Positions 30,844 through 40,471 of a DNA stretch of 64,000 nt are shown piece by piece. Made by a program: the position numbers and the translations under genes. The notes beneath the pieces are model-generated. The model was not told where the DNA came from, did not search any database, and saw nothing but the letters and a program-made list of their open reading frames with translations. Origin of the DNA: Cyanobium sp. M30B3 (GTDB lineage: Bacteria > Cyanobacteriota > Cyanobacteriia > PCC-6307 > Cyanobiaceae); contig CP073761.1 in NCBI GenBank assembly GCA_018399015.1, forward strand, positions 372,001-436,000, written 5' to 3'. Positions within the stretch are counted from its first letter, which is position 1; every line of letters begins with the position of its first letter.

Positions 30844-31555
30844 GCAGGTCATCGATGCCCACCAATCCCTGGTCGAGCAGGGCATTGATCTGGTGCTGAC
30901 AGGCGGCGGTGGCCGCCTCCAGGTCGGGCCGCCGCCGCGAAGGCGGCGGCGGGATGGGGATGCCGATGCGGATGTGCACCGGCACCAGGCGCAGGCGACC
31001 GCCGCCGGGGCCCAGGGCCCGGTGGCTGTTGACGATCGCCACCGGCAGCAGGGGTACACCGGCCCGGGCGGCCAGCAGGGCCGCACCGGCCTGGGGGGCG
31101 TTCACCCGGCCGTCGCGCTGGCGGGTGCCGTCGATGAACACCCCGATCGCCCAGCCCTCCTCGAGGCGGTCGGTGGCGGTGCGGATCGCCTCCCGGTCGC
31201 TGGCGCCGCGGGCCACCGGATAGGCGCCGCAGGCCCGGATGATGGCGCCGAGCAGGGGCACCCGGAACAGTTCGGCCTTGGCCATGAAGGCCACCGGCCG
31301 CCCCAGGGCATGGCCCAGCAGGGGCGGATCGAGGTGGGAGCCATGGTTGGCCACCACCACCAGGGCCCCCTCCAGGGGCACATGGCCATTGCCGGCGGTG
31401 CGGCCCCGGAACAGCAGCCTGTAGATCGGGAACACCAGCAGGTAGCTGATCAGCCGGTAGGTGAGGCTGGGGCGCGGCGTGCGGATCAAGGCAGGGGGCT
31501 CAGCCCGTTTGCGTCGTCGCAGCGCCCGTTTCACGGCGTTCACCGGGCTGCTCAC
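30788..31555 (-). CDS. plsC: 1-acyl-sn-glycerol-3-phosphate acyltransferase
   Basis: Adds the second acyl chain in phosphatidate synthesis. The 255-residue product from GTG 31555 has the acyltransferase block I motif HGSHLD (H71, D76), block II-like YPVARGASDREAIRT, block III FIDGTRQRDG and the proline block VPLLPVAIV. A hydrophobic segment (LISYLLVFPIYRLLF) before the catalytic block anchors it in the membrane. GTG overlaps the fabD stop (GTGA), completing plsX-fabH-fabD-plsC as one lipid-synthesis run. Confidence 0.92.
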   Translation of the reverse strand: MSSPVNAVKRALRRRKRAEPPALIRTPRPSLTYRLISYLLVFPIYRLLFRGRTAGNGHVPLEGALVVVANHGSHLDPPLLGHALGRPVAFMAKAELFRVPLLGAIIRACGAYPVARGASDREAIRTATDRLEEGWAIGVFIDGTRQRDGRVNAPQAGAALLAARAGVPLLPVAIVNSHRALGPGGGRLRLVPVHIRIGIPIPPPPSRRRPDLEAATAACQHQINALLDQGLVGIDDLLSARVPDALPPSGADRDP

Positions 31556-32442
31556 AGCCCCAGATCGGCGGCGCCGGCGACCTGGGCGGTGCCGATCGCC
31601 GGGCAGCTGCGCTTGATCAGTCCACTGAGCACGTTGCCAGGGCCAATCTCCACGGCGGTGTCGATGCCGGCCGCGACCAGGGCGTCCATGGTTTCCCGCC
31701 AGCGCACGCCGGTGGTCATCTGGTCGCGCAACCGTTGCTTGAGGGTGGCCCCATCGGTCTGGGGGGTGGGGTCGGTGTTGCTCAGCACGGGGATGGCGGC
31801 GTCGGCGAAGGCCACCGCGTCCAGGGTGGCGGCGAAGCGGGCCGCCGGCCCGGCCATGAAGGGGGAATGGAAGGCGCCGCTCACGGCCAGGGGAATGGCG
31901 CGCTTGCACGTCAGCGCGCCGCTCACCTGGGCCACGGCCTCGGGCGTGCCGGAGAGCACCACCTGGGCGCTGCTGTTGTCGTTGGCGATCACCACGTCGT
32001 CGTGGGCGGCCACCAGGGCCTCCAGTTCGGCGCGGTCGAAGCCCATCACGGCCGTCATCGCCCCGCCGCCGGCCTCGGCCATCAGCGCGCTGCGGGCCTG
32101 GATCAGCCGCAGGCCGGTGGCGAAGTCGAACACCCCGGCCGCATAGAGCGCCACCAGTTCCCCCAGGCTGTGGCCGGCCACCAGATCCGCGCTGCGGCCC
32201 TGGGCCCGCAGTCCGTCCACCAGCAGGCTCTCCACCACATAGAGGGCAGGCTGGGTGTTGCCGGTGCTGTTCAGGTCGGCGTCAGGGCCTGTGGCGCTGC
32301 CGTCACAGATGGCCAGCAGGTCGCGTCCCAGCAGTTCCGAGGCCTCGGTGAAGCGCTCCCGGGCGCCTGGCAGGTCGCGCACACCGGCGGCCATTCCCAC
32401 CTTCTGGGAACCCTGGCCGGGAAACACCCAGGCAATCGCCAT
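31552..32442 (-). CDS. fabD: Malonyl-CoA:ACP transacylase
   Basis: Loads malonyl groups on acyl carrier protein. The 296 residues begin MAIAWVFPGQGSQKVGM. The nucleophile S92 is in GHSLGE, the conserved arginine in LRLIQARSALM, and the catalytic histidine in SGAFHSPFM at about residue 199. The C-terminal QMTTGVRW and EIGPGNVLSGLIKR are family features. The gene is between fabH (31 bases upstream) and plsC (overlap) on the minus strand, a standard cyanobacterial order. Confidence 0.97.
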   Translation of the reverse strand: MAIAWVFPGQGSQKVGMAAGVRDLPGARERFTEASELLGRDLLAICDGSATGPDADLNSTGNTQPALYVVESLLVDGLRAQGRSADLVAGHSLGELVALYAAGVFDFATGLRLIQARSALMAEAGGGAMTAVMGFDRAELEALVAAHDDVVIANDNSSAQVVLSGTPEAVAQVSGALTCKRAIPLAVSGAFHSPFMAGPAARFAATLDAVAFADAAIPVLSNTDPTPQTDGATLKQRLRDQMTTGVRWRETMDALVAAGIDTAVEIGPGNVLSGLIKRSCPAIGTAQVAGAADLGL

Positions 32443-32473
32443 GCTGTCGCTGTGCGTGTGTTGGCTCCGGAGG

Positions 32474-33472
32474 TTAGGCCGCAGCTTGCGGGCCGCTCCA
32501 GCGCAGCAGCGCCGCGCCCCAGCTCAGGCCGGCGCCGAAGCCGCTGCTGGCCAGCAGGTGGCCAGCCCGCACCCGGCCATCGCGCACGGCCTCATCGAGC
32601 ATCAGTGGAATGGTGGCGGCGGAGGTGTTGCCGTAGTGGGCCAGGTTGCTCAGCACCCGCTCCGGGGCCATGGCGAAGCGCTCGGCCACCGCATCGAGGA
32701 TGCGCTGGTTGGCCTGGTGCAGCAGCAGCCAGTCGAGCTGGTCGGCCCGGGTGGCGGTGTGCTCCAGCAGCTCTTCGAGGATCTGGGGCACCTCCCGCAC
32801 GGCGAATTTGTACACCTCCTGGCCGTTCATCTGGATCGGCGCGAAGCCCCCCTTCTGGGCGGAGAGCTGGTCGAGCAGCGGCTCGCGCGTGTCGTGCTGG
32901 GCCAGGGTGAGACAGGCGTTGCGGCGTCCATCGGAGCGCATGCGAAACCCCAGCAGCCCGCTGTCCTCGGCGGCACAGGCCTGCACCGCCACGGCTGCCG
33001 CCCCATCGCCGAACAGCACGCAGGTGCGGCGATCGTCCCAGTCCACCCAGCGGCTGAGCTGGTCGGCCCCGATCACCAGGGCCCGGCCCACGGCGCCGCT
33101 GGCGATGTACTGGCTGGCGGTGACCAGGGCGAACAGAAAGCCGCTGCAGGCGGCGGTGAGGTCGAAGGCCACGGCGCCGGTGGCACCGATGGCGGCCTGG
33201 ATCCGCGGGGCCGTGCCGAACAGGTCGTCCGGGCTGGAGGTGGCCAGCAGGATCAGGTCCACCTCCTCCGGTCGCCAGCCGGCGTGGGCCAGGGCCGCCT
33301 CGGCGGCCCGGCTGGCCAGCACCGTGAGCGGCTCATCCCGGCCGGAGATCCGCCGGGCGCCGATGCCGGTGCGGCTGCGGATCCAGTCGTCGCTGGTCTC
33401 CACCCGCCGGCTCAGGTCGGCGTTGCTGACGCTGGCGGCGGGCATGGCGCTGCCGCTGCCCACCAGGGCCAT
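32474..33472 (-). CDS. fabH: 3-oxoacyl-ACP synthase III
   Basis: Starts each fatty-acid chain by condensing acetyl-CoA with malonyl-ACP. The catalytic triad is visible: cysteine in LTAACSGFLFAL, histidine in LLHQANQRILDA and asparagine in HYGNTSAATIP, with the C-terminal SSGFGAGLSWGAALL glycine loop. I choose ATG 33472 (MALVGSGSAMP), which gives a normal 332 residues; GTG 33535 would add 21 residues that do not look like the family. Located 89 bases after plsX. Confidence 0.96.
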   Translation of the reverse strand: MALVGSGSAMPAASVSNADLSRRVETSDDWIRSRTGIGARRISGRDEPLTVLASRAAEAALAHAGWRPEEVDLILLATSSPDDLFGTAPRIQAAIGATGAVAFDLTAACSGFLFALVTASQYIASGAVGRALVIGADQLSRWVDWDDRRTCVLFGDGAAAVAVQACAAEDSGLLGFRMRSDGRRNACLTLAQHDTREPLLDQLSAQKGGFAPIQMNGQEVYKFAVREVPQILEELLEHTATRADQLDWLLLHQANQRILDAVAERFAMAPERVLSNLAHYGNTSAATIPLMLDEAVRDGRVRAGHLLASSGFGAGLSWGAALLRWSGPQAAA

Positions 33473-33560
33473 GCCGTGATGGGGTTGAGCCCGCTTGTCG
33501 GGGCCTGAGAGGCTGAGCGACACGCCGAGCGGCACGGGATGGGCCCGCAGATTGGCTCAG

Positions 33561-34874
33561 TCAACCACAGGCCACAGCGCCCCCGGCCGGTTCGCTGAGG
33601 GCATGCAGATCGTCCATCACGTGGTGGTTGGCGGCGGAATGGGCCAGGCGCAGGGCACTGAGCACGGAGAGTGCCTTGCTGCTGCCATGGCCGATCACGC
33701 AGACGCCATCCACACCCAGCAGCAGGGCGCCGCCGTGCTCGGCATGGTCGAGCCGCTTCTTGATCCGGCGCAGGTTGTTGATCAGAAACGCTGATCCCAC
33801 CTTGCCGCGCCGGCCGCGGGGCAGTTCCTCCTTGATCACGTCCAGCAGCACGCTGCCCACGCTCTCCAGGAACTTCAGCAGCACGTTGCCGGTGTAGCCG
33901 TCGCACACCACCACATCGAAGCGCCCCGAGAGGATGTCGCGCCCCTCACAGTTGCCGGCAAAGCGAAAGCGCTGTTCCGCCGCCAGCAGGGTGTAGGTGC
34001 GCTGGCAGAGGTCGTTGCCCTTGCACTCCTCCTCGCCGATGTTCACCAGGCCGATGCGCGGCCGGGCCACCTGCAGCACATCGCGGCTGTAGATGTTGCC
34101 CAGCAGGGCGAACTGGTGCAGCCACTCCGGCTTGCAGTCCATGTTGGCCCCCACGTCCAGCACCAGCACCTGCTGTTCGGGGTCGCGGGTGGGGAACAGG
34201 GCGCCGATGGCCGGCCGGTCGATGCCCTTGAGCCGGCCCAGCCGGAAGATGGCCGAGGCCATCACCGCCCCGGAGTTGCCCGCCGAGTACACCGCCGTGG
34301 CCTGGCCCTGTTTCACCAGGTCCATGGCGAGGTTGATGCTGGCGTCGCGCTTCCTGCGCACCACCGTGGCCTCCTCGTCCATGCCCACCGAGGGGCCGCT
34401 GGGCACCAGCTGGATCAGCCCCCGGGCAATGGCCAGATCCAGCTGGCCCTGCAGACCCAGTTCGGCGATGGCCGGCATCAGTCGCTCGAGCTCGGCCACG
34501 AAGCGCACCCGCAGGGGCAGGCGCTCCACGGCCTGCAGGCAGCCCTCCAGGATCGGGCCGGGGGCGTGGTCGCCGCCCATGCCATCAACGGCCACCCAGA
34601 GGCGGTCGGCATCGTTGATCGGGGCGTCCTCGTCCGGTCCCCCCAGGCCCCGCTGCAGGCGGCGCAGAGGGTCGAACACCAGGGGCTGCAGCACCGTGTT
34701 GGCGGCCGAGGTGGCGGCACTGGTGGCCGCGCCGGCCACATTGCCGGCAGTGCTGGCCGCCGAGGTGGCCGTGCCCACCAGGCTGGTGACGGCGGCGTTG
34801 CGGCGATACCAGATCACCAGCCGCCGGATCGTGCGGCTGGGCTTGGCGCGCTTGTCAGGCTCCTTCGGGGGCAA
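33561..34874 (-). CDS. plsX: Phosphate acyltransferase PlsX
   Basis: Converts acyl-ACP to acyl-phosphate for the first acylation of glycerol-3-phosphate. The catalytic region begins at about residue 93 with WVAVDGMGGDHAPGPILEG, followed by SGPSVGMDEEATVV, VYSAGNSGAVMASA, CDGYTGNVLLKF and a GVDGVCVIGHGSS ending. The first 90 residues are an unusual addition: a basic stretch with RRLVIWYRRN, then an Ala/Thr/Ser repeat-like tract (GTATSAASTAGNVAGAATS). 437 residues. Its start overlaps the rpaB stop by 20 bases. Confidence 0.95.
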   Translation of the reverse strand: MPPKEPDKRAKPSRTIRRLVIWYRRNAAVTSLVGTATSAASTAGNVAGAATSAATSAANTVLQPLVFDPLRRLQRGLGGPDEDAPINDADRLWVAVDGMGGDHAPGPILEGCLQAVERLPLRVRFVAELERLMPAIAELGLQGQLDLAIARGLIQLVPSGPSVGMDEEATVVRRKRDASINLAMDLVKQGQATAVYSAGNSGAVMASAIFRLGRLKGIDRPAIGALFPTRDPEQQVLVLDVGANMDCKPEWLHQFALLGNIYSRDVLQVARPRIGLVNIGEEECKGNDLCQRTYTLLAAEQRFRFAGNCEGRDILSGRFDVVVCDGYTGNVLLKFLESVGSVLLDVIKEELPRGRRGKVGSAFLINNLRRIKKRLDHAEHGGALLLGVDGVCVIGHGSSKALSVLSALRLAHSAANHHVMDDLHALSEPAGGAVACG

Positions 34875-35625
34875 CGGGGTCGACGATGCGTTGGAACAGA
34901 TAGCCGGTGCCGCGAGCCGTGAGGATCAGCTCGGGGTTGGCCGGATCATCCTCCAGTTTGGAGCGCAGGCGGGAGATGTGGACATCCACCACCCGGGTGT
35001 CCACGTGACGCTCCGGGGTGTAGCCCCACACCTCCTTGAGAATTTCGCCGCGGCTGAAGGGTTCGCCGCTGCGGCTCACCAGCAGCTCCAGCAGGCTGAA
35101 TTCCATGCCGGTGAGGCGGATGCGCTCGTCGCCCCGATACACCTGGCGCTTGTTGGTGTCGATCCGCAGGTCGCTGACGCTGATCACGCCGGAGTTGGGG
35201 ATGCCGGCCACGCTGTCCTTCTCCACCCGCCGCAGCACGCAGCGGATGCGGGCCTCCAGCTCCTTGGGGCTGAAGGGCTTCACCACGTAGTCGTCGGCGC
35301 CGAGCTCCAGGCCGGTGATGCGGTCGGCCACATCGCCCAGGGCCGTGAGCATCACGATCGGCACGTCCGACTCCTTGCGCAGCTCCTGGCACACCCCGTA
35401 GCCATCGAGGCGGGGCATCATCACGTCCAGCACCACCAGGTCGGGATGGTGGCTGCGGAAGGCCTCCAGCGCCTCCTGGCCGTCACAGGCCGTGACCACG
35501 TGGTAGCCGATCATCGACAGCCTGGTTTCCAGGATCCGCCGGATGCTGGCCTCGTCATCGACGACCAGGATCGTTTCCTTGTCCTTGGCAGTGCCGGTGG
35601 CAGCGCTGGGGGGGGAGACCGTCAT
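34855..35625 (-). CDS. rpaB: Response regulator RpaB
   Basis: An OmpR-type regulator of high-light and photosynthesis genes (binds HLR1 sites), homologous to plastid Ycf27. Receiver domain about residues 18-135: acidic pair D23-D24, phospho-acceptor D67 in LVVLDVMMPRLDGYG, and the VKPFSPKELEAR lysine. C-terminal winged helix: [56 protein letters not shown]. 256 residues from ATG 35625. It is divergent from radA; no clear HLR1 repeat is seen in the 87-base spacer. Confidence 0.96.
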   Translation of the reverse strand: MTVSPPSAATGTAKDKETILVVDDEASIRRILETRLSMIGYHVVTACDGQEALEAFRSHHPDLVVLDVMMPRLDGYGVCQELRKESDVPIVMLTALGDVADRITGLELGADDYVVKPFSPKELEARIRCVLRRVEKDSVAGIPNSGVISVSDLRIDTNKRQVYRGDERIRLTGMEFSLLELLVSRSGEPFSRGEILKEVWGYTPERHVDTRVVDVHISRLRSKLEDDPANPELILTARGTGYLFQRIVDPVAPEGA

Positions 35626-35712
35626 CGCCAGGCTTGGGGGCCTACATCAGATGGCCTCTACTGAAAAGGTCTGAGGGCGGAACGTTTCATGCAACGCCAC
35701 CTTTCTTCATAG

Positions 35713-37197
35713 TTGGGCCGCAGCCCCCTGCCCCTGCGCCCCTTGGCCCGCTCCGTCACGCTCTACGTCTGCACCAGCTGCGGCGCCCAGACCCGCCAGT
35801 TCTTCGGGCGCTGCAGCAGCTGCGGCAGCTGGAACACCCTGGTGGAGCAGGCGGCGACCCCCGCTGCCGACAGCCGCCGCCGCCGGCCCGTGGCCGCCGC
35901 TGATGACGAGGTGGCGATGGCGCCCCGGCCCCGTCGCTCCGAGCCGATCGGCGCCGTGGGCGAGCGGCCCCTGCAGCGCCTGGCCAGCGGCTACGGCGAG
36001 CTCGACCGGGTGCTCGGGGGCGGCCTGGTGCCGGGCTCCCTGGTGCTGCTCGGCGGTGACCCCGGCATCGGCAAGAGCACGTTGTTGCTGCAGAGCGCCC
36101 GCTCCATGGCCGGCCGGGCCTCGGTGCTCTATGTGAGCGCGGAGGAGTCGGCCCAGCAGGTGAAGCTGCGCTGGCGCCGCCTGGCCCGCATGGACGCGGC
36201 GGATCGGGCCGAACCAGCCACGCCGGATGCCGATGGCGATGTGCAGCTGCTGGCCGAGACCGACCTGGAGCTGGTGCTGCAGGAGCTCGAAGCCCTGCGC
36301 CCGGCGGTGGCGATCATCGACAGCATCCAGGCCCTGCACGACGCCGAACTGGCCAGCGCCCCCGGTTCGGTGGCCCAGGTGCGCGAGTGCGCCGCCGCCC
36401 TGGCCCGCATCGCCAAGCGCCAGGACACGGCCCTGCTGCTGGTGGGCCACGTCACCAAAGAGGGCGCCCTTGCGGGCCCCAAGGTGCTGGAGCACCTGGT
36501 GGATGCGGTGCTCACCTTCGAGGGCGATCGCTTCGCCAGCCACCGGTTGCTGCGGGCGGTGAAGAACCGCTTCGGCGCCACCCATGAGCTGGGGGTGTTC
36601 GAGATGCGCGATCGCGGCCTGGCGGAGGTGAACAACCCCAGCGAGCTGTTCCTGGGCGGCAGCGAGCCCAGCAGCGGCACCGCCACGATCGTGGCCTGTG
36701 AGGGCACCCGGCCCCTGCTGGTGGAGCTGCAGGCCCTGGTGAGCACCACCAGCTATGCCAGCCCGCGCCGCAGCGCCACCGGCATCGCCGTGAACCGCCT
36801 GCACCAGATCCTGGCGGTGCTGGAGAAGCACCTGGGCCTGCCCCTCTCGCGCTTCGACTGCTACCTGGCGGTGGCCGGTGGCCTGGAGGTGGAGGAGCCG
36901 GCGGCGGATCTGGGGGTGGCCGCGGCGGTGGTGGCCAGCTACCGCGACCTCACCCTGCCGCCCGGCACGGTGCTGGTGGGGGAGCTGGGGCTGGGGGGGC
37001 AGCTGCGGCCGGTGGGCCAGCTGGAGCTGCGCCTGCAGGAGGCGGCCCGGCTGGGCTTCACCCGGGCGGTGGTGCCCAGGGGCACCGGCCTTGGCAAGGC
37101 CGCCTCAGGGCTGGGACTGGAGCTGCTGGAGGCCGGCACCGTGGCCGCCGCCCTGGTGGCGGCCCTGGGGGTGAACCCGGCTGACGATCGGCCCTGA
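35713..37197 (+). CDS. radA: DNA repair protein RadA
   Basis: Branch-migration ATPase in recombinational repair. A zinc ribbon has C20, C23, C34 and C37 (CTSCGAQ, CSSCGSW). Walker A GGDPGIGKST is at 114-123, the RadA-specific KNRFG motif lies near residue 277, and a C-terminal Lon-like domain holds GIAVNRLHQILAVLEKH. 494 residues from TTG 35713; no ATG exists before the zinc ribbon, so the start could also be slightly downstream. It is divergent from rpaB. Confidence 0.95.
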   Translation: MGRSPLPLRPLARSVTLYVCTSCGAQTRQFFGRCSSCGSWNTLVEQAATPAADSRRRRPVAAADDEVAMAPRPRRSEPIGAVGERPLQRLASGYGELDRVLGGGLVPGSLVLLGGDPGIGKSTLLLQSARSMAGRASVLYVSAEESAQQVKLRWRRLARMDAADRAEPATPDADGDVQLLAETDLELVLQELEALRPAVAIIDSIQALHDAELASAPGSVAQVRECAAALARIAKRQDTALLLVGHVTKEGALAGPKVLEHLVDAVLTFEGDRFASHRLLRAVKNRFGATHELGVFEMRDRGLAEVNNPSELFLGGSEPSSGTATIVACEGTRPLLVELQALVSTTSYASPRRSATGIAVNRLHQILAVLEKHLGLPLSRFDCYLAVAGGLEVEEPAADLGVAAAVVASYRDLTLPPGTVLVGELGLGGQLRPVGQLELRLQEAARLGFTRAVVPRGTGLGKAASGLGLELLEAGTVAAALVAALGVNPADDRP

Positions 37198-37243
37198 CCA
37201 GGGCATGCATCGAGATGCGGGCCGTGCTCACTGAAATGAATTC

Positions 37244-37486
37244 ATGTCCACCACGAGGCGCCCCACCCGCACGATCAGCGACGCCCTCCACGCACAGGCC
37301 AAGCTGCAAGCTGCCCGCCAGGGTGGCACGGTGGGTGCGGTGTTCGAGGCCGCTCTCCGGGCCTATCTGGATCGCTCACGCCAGCCCGGTGTGGATCTCG
37401 ACGACCTGATGGCGATGCATTGCCTTGACGTGAATGTGATGGGGCAGGCCTGCCTGGCCGCATCCCCAATCACGAATAACGCGTAA
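37244..37486 (+). pseudogene. Toxin-antitoxin relic (RHH-like antitoxin fused to PIN fragment)
   Basis: An 80-codon frame from ATG 37244. The first half (TISDALHAQAKLQAARQGGTVGAVFEAALRAYLDR) resembles a short ribbon-helix-helix VapB-type antitoxin. From about residue 57 it reads MHCLDVNV, the typical opening of a PIN toxin with its first acidic residue, and then jumps to ASPITNNA, similar to the CPIT-type segment that lies about 60-80 residues further on in full PIN proteins, before stopping. This looks like an operon collapsed by internal deletion. It could still give a small antitoxin. Assignment rests on motif resemblance only. Confidence 0.5.
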
Positions 37487-37498
37487 TGCCTCAGGCGA

Positions 37499-38020
37499 TC
37501 AGAAGTACACGTCGGCGCTGCCGCGGCCGCTGGTCTTGAGCCAGTTCAGGGCTTCGATGTAGTTGTTGGGGGCCAGGCGAATGGCCTTGCCCCAGTAGTC
37601 GGCGGCCTGGTCGTACTGGCGGTCGGCCTCATCGGCGTCGCCCTGCTCTTCAGCGATCGAGCCAAGGTGGTGGTGGATCACCGCCATGTTGTTGAGCGCC
37701 TGGGGCATCTTGTTGTTGAGCTCCAGGGCCTGGCCGTAGTGGTCGAGCGCCCTGGCGTGCTCACCGTTGGAGGCGAACACCAGCGCCATGTTGTAGAGGA
37801 TGAAGGCCTTGTCGTTGGGGTCGTCCTCGAGCTTGAGGGCCTCCTCGTAGTTCTCCAGGGCCTCGGCGTACTCGCCGTCGGCCTGGGCGCTCATGCCATC
37901 GCGGTAGTAGGCGAAGGCCTCCTTGGCGCGCCGGTTGGTGGGCAGCACCTTGAGGATCAGGTCCGCCATCACCGTGAAGCTCTTGTCGATGAAGTTGTCG
38001 TTGCGTTGGGAGCGGGGCAC
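37499..38020 (-). CDS. ycf3: Photosystem I assembly protein Ycf3
   Basis: A TPR chaperone needed to assemble photosystem I, 173 residues from GTG 38020. It opens with the strongly conserved [28 protein letters not shown]. Three TPR units follow: [31 protein letters not shown] (about 36-66), [31 protein letters not shown] (72-102), and [29 protein letters not shown] plus the following helix. Membrane-associated on the stromal face in plastids. GTG rather than ATG is the only in-frame choice matching the family start. The next gene, on the other strand, is a copper ATPase. Confidence 0.96.
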   Translation of the reverse strand: MPRSQRNDNFIDKSFTVMADLILKVLPTNRRAKEAFAYYRDGMSAQADGEYAEALENYEEALKLEDDPNDKAFILYNMALVFASNGEHARALDHYGQALELNNKMPQALNNMAVIHHHLGSIAEEQGDADEADRQYDQAADYWGKAIRLAPNNYIEALNWLKTSGRGSADVYF

Positions 38021-38071
38021 CGGCGGGAGGGGAGCTTCGAGGTGTGCAGTCTGGCCGATCTGCCTAGCGTG

Positions 38072-40471
38072 ATGGCCTTCCCTGGCCGATCTGGGTCGAT
38101 GCCACTCTCGCCTGCCTCCACCGAGCTGGAGCCCCTGCCGGTGGAGCCCCTGCCGGTGGAGCCCCTGCTGCTGGAGATCGAGGGGATGAAGTGCGCCAGC
38201 TGTGTGAGCGCTGTGGAGAGGCGGCTGCTGGAGCAGCCCGGCGTGCGCCAGGTGAGCGTGAACCTGCTCACGCGCACCGCCTGGGTGGAGCTGGATCCTG
38301 CCCAGCGCAGCCAGCCCCTGGAGCAGGCCCTGGCGGCCATGGGTTTCACCGCCAGACCCCGCTCCAGTGAGCCGCAACCCAGCAGTCGCCGGGAGCGCCA
38401 GCAGCACCGCAGCTGGTGGCAGCTCTGGCGCCAGCTGCTGGTGGCCCTGGTGCTGCTGGTGGTGTCGGGGATGGGCCACTTCGGCCTGGTGGCCCCCACG
38501 CTCTGGCAGGGGCCGGGGGGCCTGGTGTTGACCGCCGAGTGGTTCCACGCCCTGGTGGCCACCGCGGCCCTGCTGGGGCCCGGCCGGCCGATTCTTGTGA
38601 AGGGGGCCCGTTCGGCCCTGTCGGGGATCCCCAGCATGGACACCCTGGTGGGCCTGGGGGTGGGCAGTGGCTACCTGGCCAGCCTGGTGGGCCTGCTCTG
38701 GCCAGGAACGGGGCTGCCCTGCTTCTTCAACGAGCCGGTGATGCTGCTGGCCTTCGTGTTGCTCGGCCGTTTCCTGGAGGAACGGGCCCGCTTCCGCACC
38801 GGCCTGGCCCTGGAGCAGCTGGCTGAACTGCAGCCGGACACCGCCCTGCTGCTGGTGGGCGATGGCCCGCCCCGGGAGGTGCGCGTGGGGGGCCTGCGGC
38901 CCGGAGACCGGGTGCGCCTGCTGCCGGGTGACCGGGTGCCGGTGGATGGGCTCGTGCTGGAGGGGGAATCGGCGGTGGATGTGTCGGCCCTCACGGGCGA
39001 GCCCCTGCCCCTGCAGGCTGCCGCCGGCAGCGAACTGGCCGCCGGCAGCCTCAACCTGGAGGCGCCGCTGGTGCTGGAGGTGCAGCGCAGCGGCGGCGAG
39101 AGCGCCGTGGCCCGGATCATCCACCTGGTGGAGCAGGCCCAGAGCCGCAAGGCGCCGATCCAGGGCCTCACCGACCGGGTGGCGGGACGCTTCACCGTGC
39201 TGGTGCTCGCCCTGGCCGCGGCCACCTTCCTGTTCTGGTGGCTGTGGGGCACGACCCTCTGGCCCCAGGTGCTGCATCCCGATTCCGCCCACGGCGGCCA
39301 TGGCGGCCATGGGGTGCTCGGCGTGTCGGCCGAGACGCCCTTGAGCCTGGCTCTGCAGCTGGCGATCGCCGTGCTGGTGGTGGCCTGCCCCTGTGCCCTC
39401 GGCCTGGCCACCCCCACCGTGATGACGGTGAGTTCCGGGCTGGCGGCCCGCTCTGGGCTGCTCTTCCGCGGCGGTGATGCCATCGAGATGGCCTCCCGCC
39501 TGCACACGCTGTTCTTCGACAAGACCGGCACCCTCACCGTGGGCCGGCCGCTGGTCACGGCCGTGGAGCCGGCGCCATCGGTGACCGCCGAGCAGCTGCT
39601 GCAGCTGGCCGCCAGCCTGGAGGCCAGCACCCGCCATCCCCTGGCCCATGCCCTGCTGCAGGAGGCCACAGCCCGCCAGCTGCCTCTGCTGGAGACCAGC
39701 GATGCCTCCACCCACGCCGGTGCCGGGGTGGAGGGCACGGTGGCCGGCGAGTCCTGCCGAGTGGGCCGGCTCAGCTGGGTGGCGGCCGAAGCCGCCGCCG
39801 ATGGCGCACCGGGGGCCCTGGACCACTGGCAGGGCCGGCAGGCGGCCCTGGAGGCCGATGGCGCCTCCGTGCTGGCGGTGGCCCAGGGAGGCCGCCTGCT
39901 GGGCCTGGTGGCGGTTCAGGATGCGCCCCGCCCCGATGCGGCCGGGGTGCTGGCCCGCCTGCGCCAGCTGGGTTTTGCTCTGGGTTTGCTCAGCGGCGAC
40001 CGCCGCCAGCCGGTGCAGCAGCTGGGATCCCTGCTGGGCTTGCAGGCCGGTGAGCTGGTGTGGGAGCTGCGGCCGGAGCAGAAGCTGGAGCGGATCATGG
40101 CCTGCCGCGCCGCCGGCCCCGTGGCCATGGTGGGCGATGGCATCAACGACGCCCCCGCCCTGGCGGCGGCCGACCTGGGCATCGCCGTGGGCACCGGCAC
40201 CCAGATCGCCCAGGACAGCGCCGACCTGGTGGTGATGGGTGAGCGCCTGGAGGGCATCGTGGTGGCCCTGCGGCTGGCCCGGCGCACGATGGCCAAGGTG
40301 CGCCAGAACCTGGGCTGGGCCTTCGGCTACAACCTGATCGTGTTGCCGATCGCCGCCGGTGCCCTGCTGCCCGGCTTCGGCGTGCTGCTCACCCCTCCCC
40401 TGGCTGCTTTGCTGATGGCCCTGAGCTCGATCACCGTGGTGCTCAACGCCCTGCTGCTGCGCCATGCCTGA
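38072..40471 (+). CDS. Copper-type P1B ATPase
   Basis: A heavy-metal pump of 799 residues. An N-terminal HMA domain has the MKCASC metal site (C41, C44), preceded by a repeat [13 protein letters not shown]. The membrane metal site CPC is at 439-441, phosphorylated aspartate D483 is in [11 protein letters not shown] is in [11 protein letters not shown], and [10 protein letters not shown] is near the C-terminus. CPC with MxCxxC indicates Cu(I), as in CtaA/PacS; which membrane it serves cannot be told. A histidine-rich loop ([13 protein letters not shown], about 402-414) precedes the CPC helix. ATG 38099 is an alternative start. It overlaps tmk by 8 bases. Confidence 0.93.
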   Translation: MAFPGRSGSMPLSPASTELEPLPVEPLPVEPLLLEIEGMKCASCVSAVERRLLEQPGVRQVSVNLLTRTAWVELDPAQRSQPLEQALAAMGFTARPRSSEPQPSSRRERQQHRSWWQLWRQLLVALVLLVVSGMGHFGLVAPTLWQGPGGLVLTAEWFHALVATAALLGPGRPILVKGARSALSGIPSMDTLVGLGVGSGYLASLVGLLWPGTGLPCFFNEPVMLLAFVLLGRFLEERARFRTGLALEQLAELQPDTALLLVGDGPPREVRVGGLRPGDRVRLLPGDRVPVDGLVLEGESAVDVSALTGEPLPLQAAAGSELAAGSLNLEAPLVLEVQRSGGESAVARIIHLVEQAQSRKAPIQGLTDRVAGRFTVLVLALAAATFLFWWLWGTTLWPQVLHPDSAHGGHGGHGVLGVSAETPLSLALQLAIAVLVVACPCALGLATPTVMTVSSGLAARSGLLFRGGDAIEMASRLHTLFFDKTGTLTVGRPLVTAVEPAPSVTAEQLLQLAASLEASTRHPLAHALLQEATARQLPLLETSDASTHAGAGVEGTVAGESCRVGRLSWVAAEAAADGAPGALDHWQGRQAALEADGASVLAVAQGGRLLGLVAVQDAPRPDAAGVLARLRQLGFALGLLSGDRRQPVQQLGSLLGLQAGELVWELRPEQKLERIMACRAAGPVAMVGDGINDAPALAAADLGIAVGTGTQIAQDSADLVVMGERLEGIVVALRLARRTMAKVRQNLGWAFGYNLIVLPIAAGALLPGFGVLLTPPLAALLMALSSITVVLNALLLRHA

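Noticed and set aside
35626-35712. HLR1 (RpaB site) in the rpaB-radA spacer
   Set aside because: No direct repeat of the TTACA type could be found.
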